This document shows, one piece after another, positions 9,404 to 20,363 of a stretch of 64,000 nt of DNA. Location of the stretch: contig NZ_VUAZ01000105.1 in the NCBI RefSeq assembly GCF_009296165.1, positions 1 through 64,000 of the forward strand, written 5' to 3'. Source of the stretch: Pseudomonas kitaguniensis. GTDB taxonomy: Bacteria; Pseudomonadota; Gammaproteobacteria; Pseudomonadales; Pseudomonadaceae. Below the pieces are notes generated by a model. It was given only the letters and a program-made list of their open reading frames with translations. It had not been told where the DNA came from and made no database searches. Made by a program: the position numbers and the translations under genes. The first letter of the stretch is position 1. Each line of letters starts with the position of its first letter.

Positions 9404-9697
9404 TCACATCGGGTCGTTGCGGCGCAGCAGCTCTTCGGGCAAGTGTTCGATGTACTCGTCCTCGGCCGGTGGCATTTGCAGGTGGTAGCCCTGCTTGTCG
9501 AGGTTTTCCAGGACTACCGTGATGTCCTCACGCGACAGCTTGCGCTCCGGCGTCAGCACCATTTCAAAGGCCAGATGAGCCTTGCCGAACGCGATCATCA
9601 GGGGTTCCGGCACACGCTCCAGCGCATCGCTTTTGAGCACGTAGAGGTACATCCCGTCTTTTTTCAAGCTGCGATAGATCGAGCAAATTCGTTTCAA
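9404..9697 (-). CDS. YcgL domain-containing protein
   Basis: A 97-residue member of the YcgL/UPF0745 family (N-terminal [20 protein letters not shown]-terminal [12 protein letters not shown]). The start is TTG 9697, whose TTGA overlaps the rnd stop codon, so it is translationally coupled to rnd. Function is unknown. In pseudomonads the gene commonly follows rnd. Confidence 0.9.
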   Translation of the reverse strand: MKRICSIYRSLKKDGMYLYVLKSDALERVPEPLMIAFGKAHLAFEMVLTPERKLSREDITVVLENLDKQGYHLQMPPAEDEYIEHLPEELLRRNDPM

Positions 9698-10827
9698 GGC
9701 TGTTCTCCGGCAGTCGCCAGGCTGTCGAGCAGCGCCTGGCCCATCAACTCGCGGCGCCAGCCACGCAGCGAGTCTGGCAATTTATACGGCCCGTCGGGGT
9801 AGCCACTTTTGACCAACGCCTCAAGGGTTTTCTTGCGCAGCATCAGTTCCGGCGCCATTTCCAGGCGCTCAGCTTCGGCCTGGCCCAAGGCGCGCAGTTG
9901 CTTGATCAGCGTGGCGGCATCCACCGGCAGTGGTTCAGCAACGGCGGGCGGCCATTGGTCCATCGGCACGCTGCTGGCACGTTTGATCAGGTCCAGCAGA
10001 AACTGGCCATCCTGACGCACGGTGCGCGGGTGCATGTCTTCGATTTTGCCCAGCGCGGCAAGGTTATCCGGCTGGGATTTGGCCAGCGGCCACAACGAGT
10101 GTTCACGCACGATGCGGTTGCGCGGCAGGTCACGGGCGCGGGCTTGCTGCTCGCGCCAGGCGCACAGTTCGCGCAGCACGGCGAGTTGCGAGCGCGAGAG
10201 TTTCCACGCCAGTTTGGCCTCGCGGTACACCTCGTACGGGTCGACTTCGCGGCGCAAGTTGGCCACCAACTCGGCACCGTCTTCCAGCACCCAGTTGTAT
10301 TTGTCGTCGGACAACTGCGGGCGCAGCCGGATATACACTTCGGCCAGGTGCACCGCGTCTTCGGCGGCGTAGCTCACCTGCGTCTCGGACAACGGCCGCT
10401 GCAGCCAGTCGGAGCGCGTTTCACCCTTGGGCAACTCGATGTCGAGCACCGCTTGCACCAGGCGCGAGTAGCCCATGGAGAAACCGAGGTTCAGGTAAGC
10501 CGCCGCCAATTGAGTGTCGAACAACGGCACCGGCAAGCTGCCGGTCAGGCGCAGCAACACTTCGAGGTCTTCGCTGCAGGCGTGCACCACTTTAATAACG
10601 CCGGGGTTTTCCAGCAAAGCGGCCAGCGGTTGCCAGTTGTCGATGGTCAGGGGGTCGATCAGGTAAGCGCGTACGCCATCACCAATCTGGATCAGCCCGG
10701 CAATGGGGTAAAAAGTGTCGACCCGCATGAATTCGGTGTCGAGGGCGACGAATGGCAACTGCTGCCATTCGGCGCAATGCTGGCCGAGGCTATCGTTGTC
10801 GCAGATCCAGTGAATATCGATGGCCAC
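9694..10827 (-). CDS. rnd: Ribonuclease D
   Basis: A 377-residue 3'-5' exoribonuclease that trims tRNA precursors. DEDD catalytic residues are visible in VALDTEFMR, the SEDLEVLLR motif, and [13 protein letters not shown] (Exo III, Yx3D type). The HRDC domains occupy about 205-290 and the C-terminus. The start is taken as GTG 10827 because AAGGGAGA stands just upstream and the N-terminus then matches RNase D. An upstream extension to 10896 has no homology-like character. Confidence 0.93.
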   Translation of the reverse strand: MAIDIHWICDNDSLGQHCAEWQQLPFVALDTEFMRVDTFYPIAGLIQIGDGVRAYLIDPLTIDNWQPLAALLENPGVIKVVHACSEDLEVLLRLTGSLPVPLFDTQLAAAYLNLGFSMGYSRLVQAVLDIELPKGETRSDWLQRPLSETQVSYAAEDAVHLAEVYIRLRPQLSDDKYNWVLEDGAELVANLRREVDPYEVYREAKLAWKLSRSQLAVLRELCAWREQQARARDLPRNRIVREHSLWPLAKSQPDNLAALGKIEDMHPRTVRQDGQFLLDLIKRASSVPMDQWPPAVAEPLPVDAATLIKQLRALGQAEAERLEMAPELMLRKKTLEALVKSGYPDGPYKLPDSLRGWRRELMGQALLDSLATAGEQP

Positions 10828-10949
10828 ACGGCTCTCCCTTGAAGAATGGCGCGCAGTATATATCGTGAAAGCGCTTAGCGAGCATCCGCAGTGCACACGC
10901 CATCATGAAAACTCCGACAGGAGCTGAAGAATAGTCGGACAGGCGGGAG

Positions 10950-11548
10950 TTAGCCTCTCTTACGTAGAACGTAAACACGCCAACGTTTTGAGCCCGGCAG
11001 GAACTCCTGGTGATTCAGCACCTTGAAGCCGGCCTGACGGAACTCATCCTCTACCGACGCCTGCGAGCTGACGGACACAATCACCGTGTCCCGGCTGACC
11101 CGATGGAATTCGCGCAGCAGCGCCAAACGCGCGTCGCTGTGGGTACATGGCGAAACAACTCCAGGCAGAAAATGCAGTCCACCGCATTCGCCGACAAGCC
11201 GATGGAAAACGCTGAGCCCTGGAACGTTTTGACACGCTTGAGCAGCGCCGCCGGGTGATGGCTGCACGCGTGGTCGAGCATGTGCTGGGAGTTGTCTGAA
11301 GCCAAAATCACCCGATTGATGTGTTCGGCCAGCACCGGCCAGAAGCGGCCGGCGCCACAGGCCAGGTCAAGAATCAGCCCGGGTTCGCCGGCCACTTTCA
11401 ACGCCTGGCGCACCAACCGCTCATCGCGCCACACCGCCAGGCGCTTGCGCAGCGCAGGCGGGCGCGTGTCGCCGCAGACCCTGGCATGCTCGCGGTCGCA
11501 GTGTTCGGCAAATTCAATCTCGATAGAGGAAGGAGGTTGTGGCGACAT
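10950..11548 (-). pseudogene. Class I SAM-dependent methyltransferase, frameshifted and apparently shortened
   Basis: The N-terminal half carries the SAM-binding motif LILDLACGAGRFWPVL and the acidic loop ILASDNSQHML. The frame breaks in the GGG run at 11141-11143: one added base turns RHVPTATRVW into RHVPHSDARLALLREFHRV, which continues to the stop at 10950. The join VSVSSQASVEDEFRQAGF also looks too short compared with relatives, which carry an extra Lys/Arg-rich stretch there, so an internal deletion is possible. Restored length is about 199 residues. Substrate unknown. Confidence 0.65.
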
Positions 11549-11722
11549 CACGGGCTCATGTGGGTGGAACGGTAGTAAATGACCTTGATTCGTAGCTTAA
11601 CCATTGCAACGTGAAAAAAAGGTCGAAGCCCTAGCGTGGTAAACCCGGCCACGCCCCTTGCTACCTGCGCGCGCAGCTGGAAATAATGACGCCCCCGATC
11701 ATGCCCCCAAGGACTCGCTTGC

Positions 11723-12496
11723 ATGAAAGCTGCCCTAGCCCTGTGTTTATTGGCGAGCCTGGCGACTAACGCCCTGGCCGACACCGCCCCCTCGCGCCTC
11801 GATGAAGTGCTGCAGCGCGGCACGCTGAACGTCTGCACCACCGGCGACTACACGCCCTACTCCGCCCTGCGCGCAGACGGCACGTACGAAGGTATCGACA
11901 TCGCCATGGCCGAATCACTGGCCAAAAGCCTCAACGCCAGCATTCACTGGGTGCCGACCACCTGGAAAAGCCTGATGCCGGACTTTCTGGCGCAGCGCTG
12001 CGACATCGCTGTGGGCGGTATTTCGGTGTCGCTGGAGCGCCAGAAAAAGGCCTTCTTCAGCCAGACGCTCGGCGTCGACGGCAAGATCCCGCTGGTGCGA
12101 TGCGCCGAGGTACAGCGCTACCAGAGCGTCGAACAGATCAACCAGCCGCAGGTGCGTGTGATCGAGCCGGCGGGCGGCACCAACGAGGCCTTTGCCCGCG
12201 CCCACTTGGCCAACGCGCAAATCCGCCTGCACGACAATGTGACTATTTTTGACGAGTTGCTCGCGGGCAAGGCCGACGTGATGATCACCGACGCCAGTGA
12301 GGCGCGCTTCCAGCAAAAGCGCAAGCCGGGGCTGTGTGCGGTCAACCCTGAGCGGCAGATGCAGTACGGCGAAAAAGCTTACTTGCTGCCCCGCGATGAT
12401 GTGGCCTGGAAAAGCTACGTCGACCAGTGGTTGCACCTGAGCGTGGCCAATGGCGTTTATGCCGGCATTCTCGATCAATGGCTGGCGGCGCCCTGA
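11723..12496 (+). CDS. Periplasmic cyclohexadienyl dehydratase-like protein (PheC type)
   Basis: A 257-residue protein with a signal peptide (MKAALALCLLASLATNALA). The rest follows the family 3 solute-binding fold and closely resembles P. aeruginosa PheC: GTLNVCTTGDYTPYS, TTWKSLMPDF, DIAVGGISVSLERQ, GGTNEAFARAHL and EKAYLLPRDD are all in register. PheC converts prephenate to phenylpyruvate and arogenate to phenylalanine in the periplasm. GISVSLERQ and GGTNE line the active site in that enzyme. An ordinary amino-acid binding protein is the alternative, but no ABC permease lies nearby, which favours the enzyme. Confidence 0.78.
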   Translation: MKAALALCLLASLATNALADTAPSRLDEVLQRGTLNVCTTGDYTPYSALRADGTYEGIDIAMAESLAKSLNASIHWVPTTWKSLMPDFLAQRCDIAVGGISVSLERQKKAFFSQTLGVDGKIPLVRCAEVQRYQSVEQINQPQVRVIEPAGGTNEAFARAHLANAQIRLHDNVTIFDELLAGKADVMITDASEARFQQKRKPGLCAVNPERQMQYGEKAYLLPRDDVAWKSYVDQWLHLSVANGVYAGILDQWLAAP

Positions 12497-12546
12497 GTCA
12501 CGCCGGTCTACGCTGTTGTCACACCTATAATAATGAGGGATGAGCA

Positions 12547-13386
12547 ATGAAAGGACTGTTCCGACTCACCTGGCTGCTGCTGTTGTGTTTCAGCCAGGTG
12601 CACGCCGACACGGCAGAAGATACCGACGCCCACGCCGCCAAGGCATTGCTGGCAAAGGCCCTGGCGTATTACCAGAGCAATGGCGACAAGGCGTTTGCCG
12701 CGTTCAGCCGCCAGGGCGAGTTTATTGACCAGGACCGTTATGTGTTTGTGGTCGATACCCAAGGCGTGTTGCTGGCGAGTGGCGGGCCATCCTCTGCATT
12801 GATCGGCCGCGATGTGTCTGAAGTACTGGGGCCGGATTTGCGTCAGTCATTCAAGGACGCACTGGCGGTGCCCGAAGGTCAGGGTGTGCAACAGGCCGAC
12901 TACCGCTGGCAGAACTGGAACGACGGCAAGGTTGAGCACAAGCATGTGTTTTATCAGCGCGTCGGCGCACGGATTCTGGCGGTGGGGTATTATTTGCCAC
13001 GCGCTACGCCGGAGCAGGCACGGGCGTTGCGCGACAAAGCGGTGAAGGCGCTGGCCAAGGATGAAGCGGGCACGCTGAAGGCGATCAATTCGTTGCAAGG
13101 CGGGTTTCTGCAGGATGACTTGTATGTGTTTGTGGTGGACCTGAGTACAGGCCGCTATGTAGCGCATGGGACGAATGCGCGCTTGGTGAATACGGATTTC
13201 GCCAAGGTCAATGACCCGGACGGCAGGCCGGTGGGGGAGCCGATTTTGAAGCTGATGGCTGAGCAGGGTCAGGGGGAATACAAATACCGCTGGAAAAACC
13301 CGGTGACTGACCGGGTCGAGAACAAGCACGCTTATTTGCGCAAGGCGGGGCATTTGATGGTGGCTGTGGGGTATTACAGCCCTTGA
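12547..13386 (+). CDS. Periplasmic protein with two Cache-type sensor domains
   Basis: A 279-residue protein with a signal peptide (LFRLTWLLLLCFSQVHA) and no other membrane segment. Two similar halves each carry DxYVFVVD, a DVSEVLGPD / KVNDPDGRPVG loop, a YRWxN strand (YRWQNWND, YRWKNPVTD) and a closing VGYY. This is the single-Cache (Cache_2) repeat layout. Cache domains usually sense small molecules for chemoreceptors or kinases; here the domains stand free. The gene follows the PheC-like gene on the same strand by 50 nt and may be cotranscribed. Confidence 0.82.
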   Translation: MKGLFRLTWLLLLCFSQVHADTAEDTDAHAAKALLAKALAYYQSNGDKAFAAFSRQGEFIDQDRYVFVVDTQGVLLASGGPSSALIGRDVSEVLGPDLRQSFKDALAVPEGQGVQQADYRWQNWNDGKVEHKHVFYQRVGARILAVGYYLPRATPEQARALRDKAVKALAKDEAGTLKAINSLQGGFLQDDLYVFVVDLSTGRYVAHGTNARLVNTDFAKVNDPDGRPVGEPILKLMAEQGQGEYKYRWKNPVTDRVENKHAYLRKAGHLMVAVGYYSP

Positions 13387-13401
13387 GCTTAAAAGCGCTT
13401 T

Positions 13402-13490
13402 TGTGGGAGCGGGCTTGCTCGCGATTGCGGTGTGTCAGTTGAAACATATTTATCTGATAGACCGTAATCGCGAGCAAGCCCGCTCCCACT
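13402..13490. repeat. REP doublet (REPIN)
   Basis: Two inverted, near-identical REP cores (GTGGGAGCGGGCTTGCTCGC and its complement) about 48 nt apart, between the convergent Cache gene and the DHA2 efflux gene. Confidence 0.88.
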
Positions 13491-13535
13491 GTTGACCGAG
13501 TTGAGCCGTAAGCGGCCGTTACGCAAATAACAAAA

Positions 13536-15053
13536 TTACCGAGCCTTATCGCCGCGCCCGCGCAAAACCCGGTCAGGCATCGCAACAGCGGCCGCCAGCC
13601 CCAACAGCGACACCGCCGCACTGACCATCAACAAATGCCGAAACGTCAGCGCCAGTTCCCCACGCAACGCATCCTGCGCCGGGCCGGGCGCGGCGTTGAG
13701 GCCGTCAAGCAATACGTTGCCGGAACTGCCCTCGCCGCCCAGCGCGCCACTCGCCAAATGCGCAACACTCGAATCCTGCAACAATGCCAACAACAGCGCC
13801 GACATACAGGCCACGCCCACCGCTCCGCCCAGGGAGCGGAACAGGTTGGTGGTGCTTGTGGCCACGCCAATATCGCGCTGCTCCACCGAATTTTGGGTGC
13901 CCACCAGCGACGTCGGGAACTGCATGCCCGCCGCAATCCCGCACAGCAACATACACACTGCGGTCAGCCAAACATCCTGAGGCGCGCTGTACGCCATGCC
14001 CAAAATCGCCACTGGGCTCAGCAATGCGCCGGCCAGAATCATCGGTTTATAACGCCCCGTCACCGACGTCAGGCGCCCGGCCGTGTAGGCGCCCACCGGC
14101 AAACCAAACGCCAGCGGCAGCAGATGCAAGGCCGCGCTGTCGGCCCCCGAGCCGGTCACCGTCTGATACCGCAGCGGCATCAACACCGTCAGGGAAATCG
14201 CCTGAAAGCTGGTAAAGAAAATCGTGCACCAACACAACACCGCGCTGCGGTTGGCGAATAAATGCATGGGCAACAAAGGCTCCGGCGCGCGGCGTTCGTG
14301 CCACACAAACACGCTGAGCGCCAGCAACGCGCAGCCCAACAGCCCCAGCACTTGCGGGTCACGCCAACTATGCCCCTGGCCGATTTCAGTGATACCCAGC
14401 AGCAAGGCCGTCAGGCCGATGATCATCAGCAAGGTGCCGAGGTAGTCAATAATCGGCTTGCGTTGCGGCACCGGCAGCCCCACCAGGGTGCGGTGGGCCA
14501 CATACCAGGCGCCGGCGCCCAGCGGCAGGTTGATCAAAAACACCCAGCGCCACGACAGGTACTCGGTCATGTAGCCGCCCAACACCGGCCCGGCCACGCT
14601 GGCCACCGCGTACATGCTGCTGAAGTAGCCTTGATAACGCCCACGTTCGCGCGGCGGGATGATGTCGCCGATAATCGCCTGGCTGACCGAGATCATGCCG
14701 CCAGCGCCGATGCCCTGAAGCACACGCGCCAGCACCAGTTGTTCCATGCTTTGCGCCATGCCGCAAAACAGCGACGCCAGCGTGAACAGGCCCATGCCGA
14801 TCAGCATCATCGGCCGCCGCCCGTACAGATCACCGAGCTTGCCGTAGATCGGCACCGCCACAGTCATTGCCACCATGTAGCCGGCGATCACCCACGCCAG
14901 CAGGTTAACGTCATGGAACTGCGCGGAAATGGCCGGCATCGACACGGCAACAATGGTTTGGTCCAAGGCCCCGAGGAAGATTGCCAGCATCAAGGCGGCA
15001 AGCACACTGCGTATGGCCGGAACCGGTGGTGCGGGTTGATTCAGGTTAGTCAC
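13536..15053 (-). CDS. MFS multidrug efflux transporter, DHA2 (14-TM) family
   Basis: A protein of about 505 residues with 14 predicted helices. Visible signatures are LDQTIVAVSMPAI (motif D1, helix 1), GKLGDLYGRRPMML (motif A, loop 2-3), VLQGIGAGGM (motif B) and GPVLGGYMTEYLSWRWVFLINLPLG (motif C), the pattern of EmrB/LfrA-type drug exporters. The start is GTG 15053 after GAAGGG; the longer frame to TTG 15071 overlaps the terminator of pobA. It lies downstream of pobA but behind that terminator. Substrate not predictable. Confidence 0.87.
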   Translation of the reverse strand: MTNLNQPAPPVPAIRSVLAALMLAIFLGALDQTIVAVSMPAISAQFHDVNLLAWVIAGYMVAMTVAVPIYGKLGDLYGRRPMMLIGMGLFTLASLFCGMAQSMEQLVLARVLQGIGAGGMISVSQAIIGDIIPPRERGRYQGYFSSMYAVASVAGPVLGGYMTEYLSWRWVFLINLPLGAGAWYVAHRTLVGLPVPQRKPIIDYLGTLLMIIGLTALLLGITEIGQGHSWRDPQVLGLLGCALLALSVFVWHERRAPEPLLPMHLFANRSAVLCWCTIFFTSFQAISLTVLMPLRYQTVTGSGADSAALHLLPLAFGLPVGAYTAGRLTSVTGRYKPMILAGALLSPVAILGMAYSAPQDVWLTAVCMLLCGIAAGMQFPTSLVGTQNSVEQRDIGVATSTTNLFRSLGGAVGVACMSALLLALLQDSSVAHLASGALGGEGSSGNVLLDGLNAAPGPAQDALRGELALTFRHLLMVSAAVSLLGLAAAVAMPDRVLRGRGDKAR

Positions 15054-15069
15054 GGCAGACCCTTCGAGC

Positions 15070-15100
15070 AAAACCCGCAGGTAAAGAAGGGCCCTGCGGG
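15070..15100 (-). terminator. Rho-independent terminator after pobA
   Basis: Read on the minus strand: stem CCCGCAGG, 11-nt loop, CCTGCGGG, then TTTT. It begins 28 nt after the pobA stop and ends only about 17 nt before the GTG of the efflux gene. Confidence 0.75.
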
Positions 15101-15128
15101 AATGCTCAACATACTACTCGATAGCAGC

Positions 15129-16343
<1,215 letters not shown>

Positions 16344-16502
16344 TCACCCGAACGGATCAGGTGAAAGAGTTGTCATTGGTGTTGTTGCTGACATTTTTCA
16401 CTTGAGTTGACGCCACAGGAAGGTGAAAACTGAGACAAAGCCTGCGCTTTTTGCCAATCGGGGCGATTACCGCACCACTATCCTGAGCATCGGATTGAAA
16501 CC

Positions 16503-17387
16503 ATGACCAAAACTGCCAGTACCGCGATTCCGGTCTTCAAGCTTTACGGTGAAAGCCAGCAATGGCCGACCCCGGATTTGTTGCACTGTGAAACTATTTC
16601 GCGGCGCAGTCGGGAATACCAGTGGGAAATCCAACCCCACCGGCACGCGGATCTGTGCCAGTTGTTGTACGTGCATAAAGGTCAGGCGCAACTGCAAATC
16701 GAGGGCCAGCGCACCACGCTCAGTGAAGCCACGTTGCAGGTGCTGCCGCCGCTGTGTGTGCACGGGTTTCGTTTTTCGGAGGATGTGCAGGGCTACATCG
16801 TGACGCTGGCGGCGCCGCTGGTCAGCCATTTACAGAAACAACTGGGCGCCACAGTGGACGGCTTGCAAGCCCTCGGCAGCTACCCGGCGGGCAAGGACAG
16901 CGACTACCTGAATGCGCAGTTCGCGCGCTTGCAGGACGAATACGCGAATGAGCAACCGGCGCGCGACATGATGCTGCACGCGCTGGTCAGCGTGCTGCTG
17001 GTGTGGATCAGCCGCCAGGCCATCCAGCGCCGCCACCCGCGAGCGCCGCGTGGCCGCGAATACTTTCGACGTTTCACCCAACTGGTCGAACAGCATTACC
17101 GCGAACACCCGAAGATTGAGGATTTGGCCCACAAGCTGGGCATCTCGGTCTCACACCTGAATGGCACGTGCAGGGAATTGGGCGGGCAGCCAGCGTTGCA
17201 GATCATGCACGACCGCCAGCTACTGGAAGCCAAGCGCCTGCTGACCTACACCAGCATGACCATCAATGAGATGTCGGAGGTGTTGGGGTTTTCCGACCCG
17301 ACCAACTTCTCGCGGCTGTTCCGCCGACGGGTCGGGTTTTCGCCCAAGGCGTTTCGCGAGCAGTTGAAGGCTGAACAGGTTACCTGA
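16503..17387 (+). CDS. pobR: AraC family regulator of 4-hydroxybenzoate catabolism (PobR-like)
   Basis: A 294-residue AraC/XylS protein. The N-terminal half has the cupin-like effector domain (HRHADLCQLLYVHKGQAQLQI, residues about 46-66). The C-terminal 100 residues hold two helix-turn-helix motifs, the second in MSEVLGFSDPTNFSRLFRRRVGFSPKAFRE. Divergent placement 180 nt from pobA is the usual PobR arrangement, so it probably activates pobA in response to 4-hydroxybenzoate. Confidence 0.88.
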   Translation: MTKTASTAIPVFKLYGESQQWPTPDLLHCETISRRSREYQWEIQPHRHADLCQLLYVHKGQAQLQIEGQRTTLSEATLQVLPPLCVHGFRFSEDVQGYIVTLAAPLVSHLQKQLGATVDGLQALGSYPAGKDSDYLNAQFARLQDEYANEQPARDMMLHALVSVLLVWISRQAIQRRHPRAPRGREYFRRFTQLVEQHYREHPKIEDLAHKLGISVSHLNGTCRELGGQPALQIMHDRQLLEAKRLLTYTSMTINEMSEVLGFSDPTNFSRLFRRRVGFSPKAFREQLKAEQVT

Positions 17388-17556
17388 GCGCGCTGAAACT
17401 GCCGGTGTGCGGAACGCATAGGTCGTGATGGCAACTGATCGCGAAGCTCGGCTGCATGCGCGTTTGTTCAACGCGCAAGGCGGCGAAGCCGTACAGCGCG
17501 GTGGTCAGGGCAGACAGGATAAAAATCATCACGTACTTTCTGGTTTTTAGGGTCAT
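17380..17556 (-). CDS. Small membrane-anchored protein, 58 residues
   Basis: An open frame MTLKTRKYVMIFILSALTT... with a positively charged start, one hydrophobic segment (residues about 9-27) and a polar tail containing two cysteines (SCHHDLCVPHTG). The start ATG 17556 follows a weak AGAGG. Its end overlaps the end of the convergent pobR gene by 8 nt. The layout (basic start, single helix, short polar tail) looks like a real single-pass or exported small protein, but only sequence character supports it. Confidence 0.5.
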   Translation of the reverse strand: MTLKTRKYVMIFILSALTTALYGFAALRVEQTRMQPSFAISCHHDLCVPHTGSFSALR

Positions 17557-17656
17557 GGCACAGACCTCTGAACGGATCTACGGGGTGCTGCTTTAAGCAT
17601 AGGTCAGTCAGGGCGAGTTGCCATTATTGGGCGCCATTCAAACTGTTTATGTCGGC

Positions 17657-18561
17657 TCAGAGACCAACATCCCAAGCGGGCTCTTCCGGGAACCACAGCA
17701 CCAGAAAATCCAGCAAGCTGCGCAGCGCCGCAGGCATGTGTTTGCGTGAGGCATACACCGCGTAGATGCTCATTTGCCGAGGCTCGGCTTCGGGCAACAG
17801 GCGCACCAGCTCGCCAGCCCGAATGCAGTCACCGGCCTGGTAACTCGGCAGCATCGCCACGCCCGCCCCGGCCAGCGTCACACGCAACAAAGTGCTGGCC
17901 TCGTTGCAGGTGATATTGCCGCTGATGGGCACCGAGACGTGCTCGCCGCGCTCTTCGAAATGCCACAGGTGTTTACCGAAATAGCTATGGGTCAGGCAGT
18001 TGTGCCGAGCCAGGTCTTCGACTTTTTGCGGGGCCGGATGCTCCAGCAAATACGCAGGCGTTGCGCACACCACCGAACGGCACACGGTCAGGCGCCGGGC
18101 GATAAGGTTGGGGTCCAAGTCATTACTGGTGCGGATGGCCAGGTCAATGCGCTCGTCCACCAGGTTCACCGTGCGGTCGAGCATCTGCAAGTCGACCGTC
18201 ACCAACGGGTAGCGCTTGACGTACTCGGCGATGGCCGCCGCCAGTTGCGCCTGACGAACGAGGTGCTGACACTTAGCCGCAACAGGCCACGGGGCGCGTC
18301 ATCGGGTGCGCTGACGGCGGCTTGCAGGTCGCCGCAGAGTTCCAGCAACTGGCGGCAGCGCGGCAAGGTTTCACCACCGGCGGCGGTCAGGCTGAGCTTG
18401 CGCGTGGTGCGGTGCAGCAGGCGCGCGCCGACCCAGTCTTCCAGCTCGGCGAGGTAACGCGAGACCACCGGCCGGGACAGGTCGAGATGGTCGGCAGCGG
18501 CCGATTGGCTGCCCAAATCGACCACGCTCACAAACACCCGCATTGCTTGAAGACGATCCAT
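17657..18561 (-). pseudogene. LysR family transcriptional regulator, frameshifted
   Basis: The N-terminal part is a typical LysR winged helix (MDRLQAMRVFVSVVDLGSQSAAADHLDLSRPVVSRYLAELE). The frame breaks at 18250-18251 where a CC should be CCC. Restoring one base joins SVSTSFVR to AQLAAAIAEYVKRYPLVTVDLQ, and the effector domain then runs to the stop at 17657. The restored protein has about 301 residues, the normal LysR length. The target is unknown. The MBL-fold gene at 18669 is divergent and close, a typical LysR target position. Confidence 0.82.
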
Positions 18562-18668
18562 GATTTGCACGCTTTTAGAAACAAACTATATGCGAGCATC
18601 GCATTTTTTGTTGTGTTTGGTGCAACTAAGCTCTGTGCATCCCTTAGCGATTACTGGAGCTGCCCCCA

Positions 18669-19544
18669 ATGTTACGCATGTTAACCACCTTCAAGCGCCT
18701 GACCCTGGCGACCGCCGCGCTGGCCTTCGCCGCCCACGCGTCGGCAGCAGCCCTTACGCTCGACGTGTACAACCCAGGCGCTGAAGCCATTTTCCCGGTC
18801 AGTTCGGTACTGGTGAGCGGCGCCAAAGACGCGATTCTGGTGGACGCGCAATTCGGCAAAAGCCAAGCCGAGCAACTGGTGCAAAAAATCCGCGCCAGCG
18901 GCAAACACCTGACCACCATCTACATCAGCCACGGCGACCCGGACTACTACTTCGGCCTCGACACCCTGACCACCGCCTTCCCCGACGCCAAGGTGCTGGC
19001 GCCGCAGCCGGTGGTCGACCATATCAAGGCCACGGTCGCCGGCAAGCTGGCATTCTGGGGCCCGAAAATGGGCGCCGACAAACCGGCCAAAACCATCGTG
19101 CCGCAAGTGCTTGAAGGCCACAGCCTGATGCTCGAAGGCCAGCCATTGGACGTGATCGGCCTGGACGGCGCGCAGCCGGATCGCAGCTTTGTGTGGATCC
19201 CCTCGATCAAGGCAGTAGTGGGTGGCGTAGTGGTCGCCGACAACATCCACGTGTGGATGGCCGACACGCAGAGCGCGCAGTCCCACAAAGACTGGTTGGC
19301 GACGCTGCAACGCATCGAACAACTGAAACCGCTCACGGTGATTCCGGGCCATTACCTGGGCAGCCCGTCGCTGAAATCGGTGGCCTTTACCGCCGACTAC
19401 ATCAAAGCCTTTGACCTCGAAACCGCCAAAGCCAAAGACTCCGCCGCGCTGATCGCGGCCATGAAAAAACGCTACCCGAACCTCGCCGACGAAAGCTCGC
19501 TGGAACTCAGCGCCAAAGTCGCCAAGGGCGAAATGAAGTGGTAA
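18669..19544 (+). CDS. Periplasmic MBL-fold metallo-hydrolase
   Basis: A 291-residue protein with a signal peptide (residues about 1-27, ending AAHASAAA). The beta-lactamase fold is recognisable from PVSSVLVSGAKDAILVDAQFG, TTIYISHGDPDYYFGLDTL, the acidic VVADNIHVWMAD and TVIPGHYLG. The canonical HxHxDH is replaced by HGDPDYYFG, as in a subgroup of exported MBL proteins, so the metal site is unusual. Start ATG 18669 follows TGGAG; ATG 18678 is possible. It may be controlled by the divergent broken LysR gene and precedes an NAD(P)-binding reductase by 35 nt on the same strand. Confidence 0.8.
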   Translation: MLRMLTTFKRLTLATAALAFAAHASAAALTLDVYNPGAEAIFPVSSVLVSGAKDAILVDAQFGKSQAEQLVQKIRASGKHLTTIYISHGDPDYYFGLDTLTTAFPDAKVLAPQPVVDHIKATVAGKLAFWGPKMGADKPAKTIVPQVLEGHSLMLEGQPLDVIGLDGAQPDRSFVWIPSIKAVVGGVVVADNIHVWMADTQSAQSHKDWLATLQRIEQLKPLTVIPGHYLGSPSLKSVAFTADYIKAFDLETAKAKDSAALIAAMKKRYPNLADESSLELSAKVAKGEMKW

Positions 19545-19578
19545 ACGGTTTTTAAACCCTGACTGACTGGAGAACTGC

Positions 19579-20193
19579 ATGAGCAAGATCGCAATCATTG
19601 GTGCTACTGGCCGTGCCGGTAGCCAACTGCTGGAAGAAGCGCTGCGCCGTGGGCATACCGTTACGGCCATAGCGCGTAATACCGACACGCTGACTGCGCG
19701 CCCAGGCGTGACCGTCAAGCAAGTCGACGCCTTGAATGCCGAGGCGTTGCAACAGGCCGTCAGCGGCAGCGATATGGTGATCAGTGCGGCGCACTTCGCC
19801 ACGCTGCCGGCCAGTGCCGTGATCGGCCCGGTGACCAAAGCCGGTGTGAAACGCCTGCTGGTGGTGGGCGGTGCGGGGTCGTTGCTGTTGCCGGATGGCA
19901 GCCGCGTCATCGACAGCCCTGGCTTCCCTGCCGAATACAAAGCTGAAGCCAGCGCCGGGGCTGAATTCCTCGACGCGCTGCGTCAGGAACAGCACCTGGA
20001 TTGGACGTTTTTGTCGCCGTCTGCGGAGTTTGTAGAGACCGAGCGCACCGGCAAATTCCGTGTCGGCCAGGATGAGCTGCTGGTGAGCGCTGAAGGCCGA
20101 AGCTGGATCAGTTTCGCCGACTACGCCATTGCGTTGATTGATGAAGTGGAAACACCAAAGCACTCGCGCCAGCGCTTTACCGTGGGTTACTGA
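19579..20193 (+). CDS. NAD(P)H-binding oxidoreductase (atypical SDR, NmrA-like)
   Basis: A 204-residue single-domain Rossmann protein. GATGRAGSQLLEEALRRGHTVTAIARN at the N-terminus is the GxxGxxG dinucleotide site of atypical SDRs, and VKRLLVVGGAGSLLL is the conserved middle strand. The family includes quinone/flavin reductases and redox-sensing NmrA proteins. A ribosome binding site (GGAG) stands before ATG 19579. Probably cotranscribed with the MBL-fold gene. Substrate unknown. Confidence 0.85.
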   Translation: MSKIAIIGATGRAGSQLLEEALRRGHTVTAIARNTDTLTARPGVTVKQVDALNAEALQQAVSGSDMVISAAHFATLPASAVIGPVTKAGVKRLLVVGGAGSLLLPDGSRVIDSPGFPAEYKAEASAGAEFLDALRQEQHLDWTFLSPSAEFVETERTGKFRVGQDELLVSAEGRSWISFADYAIALIDEVETPKHSRQRFTVGY

Positions 20194-20363
20194 GCCACAG
20201 CGCATTGAGCGGGCTGATGCTGTGAGTTAGCCCGCTCACTGTGCACACCCATTCACTGCAAAAACCTGCCGTCTGCAATTTTTAGATAGCACCTGCGACT
20301 TTCTCGTTTGCCCCTCTTCCCCATGCGTGGCCTGATCCGCACTTGTCTATTCAAGGCCTGCCC

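Noticed and set aside
18681..19940. 419-codon minus-strand frame opposite the MBL-fold gene
   Set aside because: No plausible domains; the plus-strand gene has a signal peptide and family motifs.
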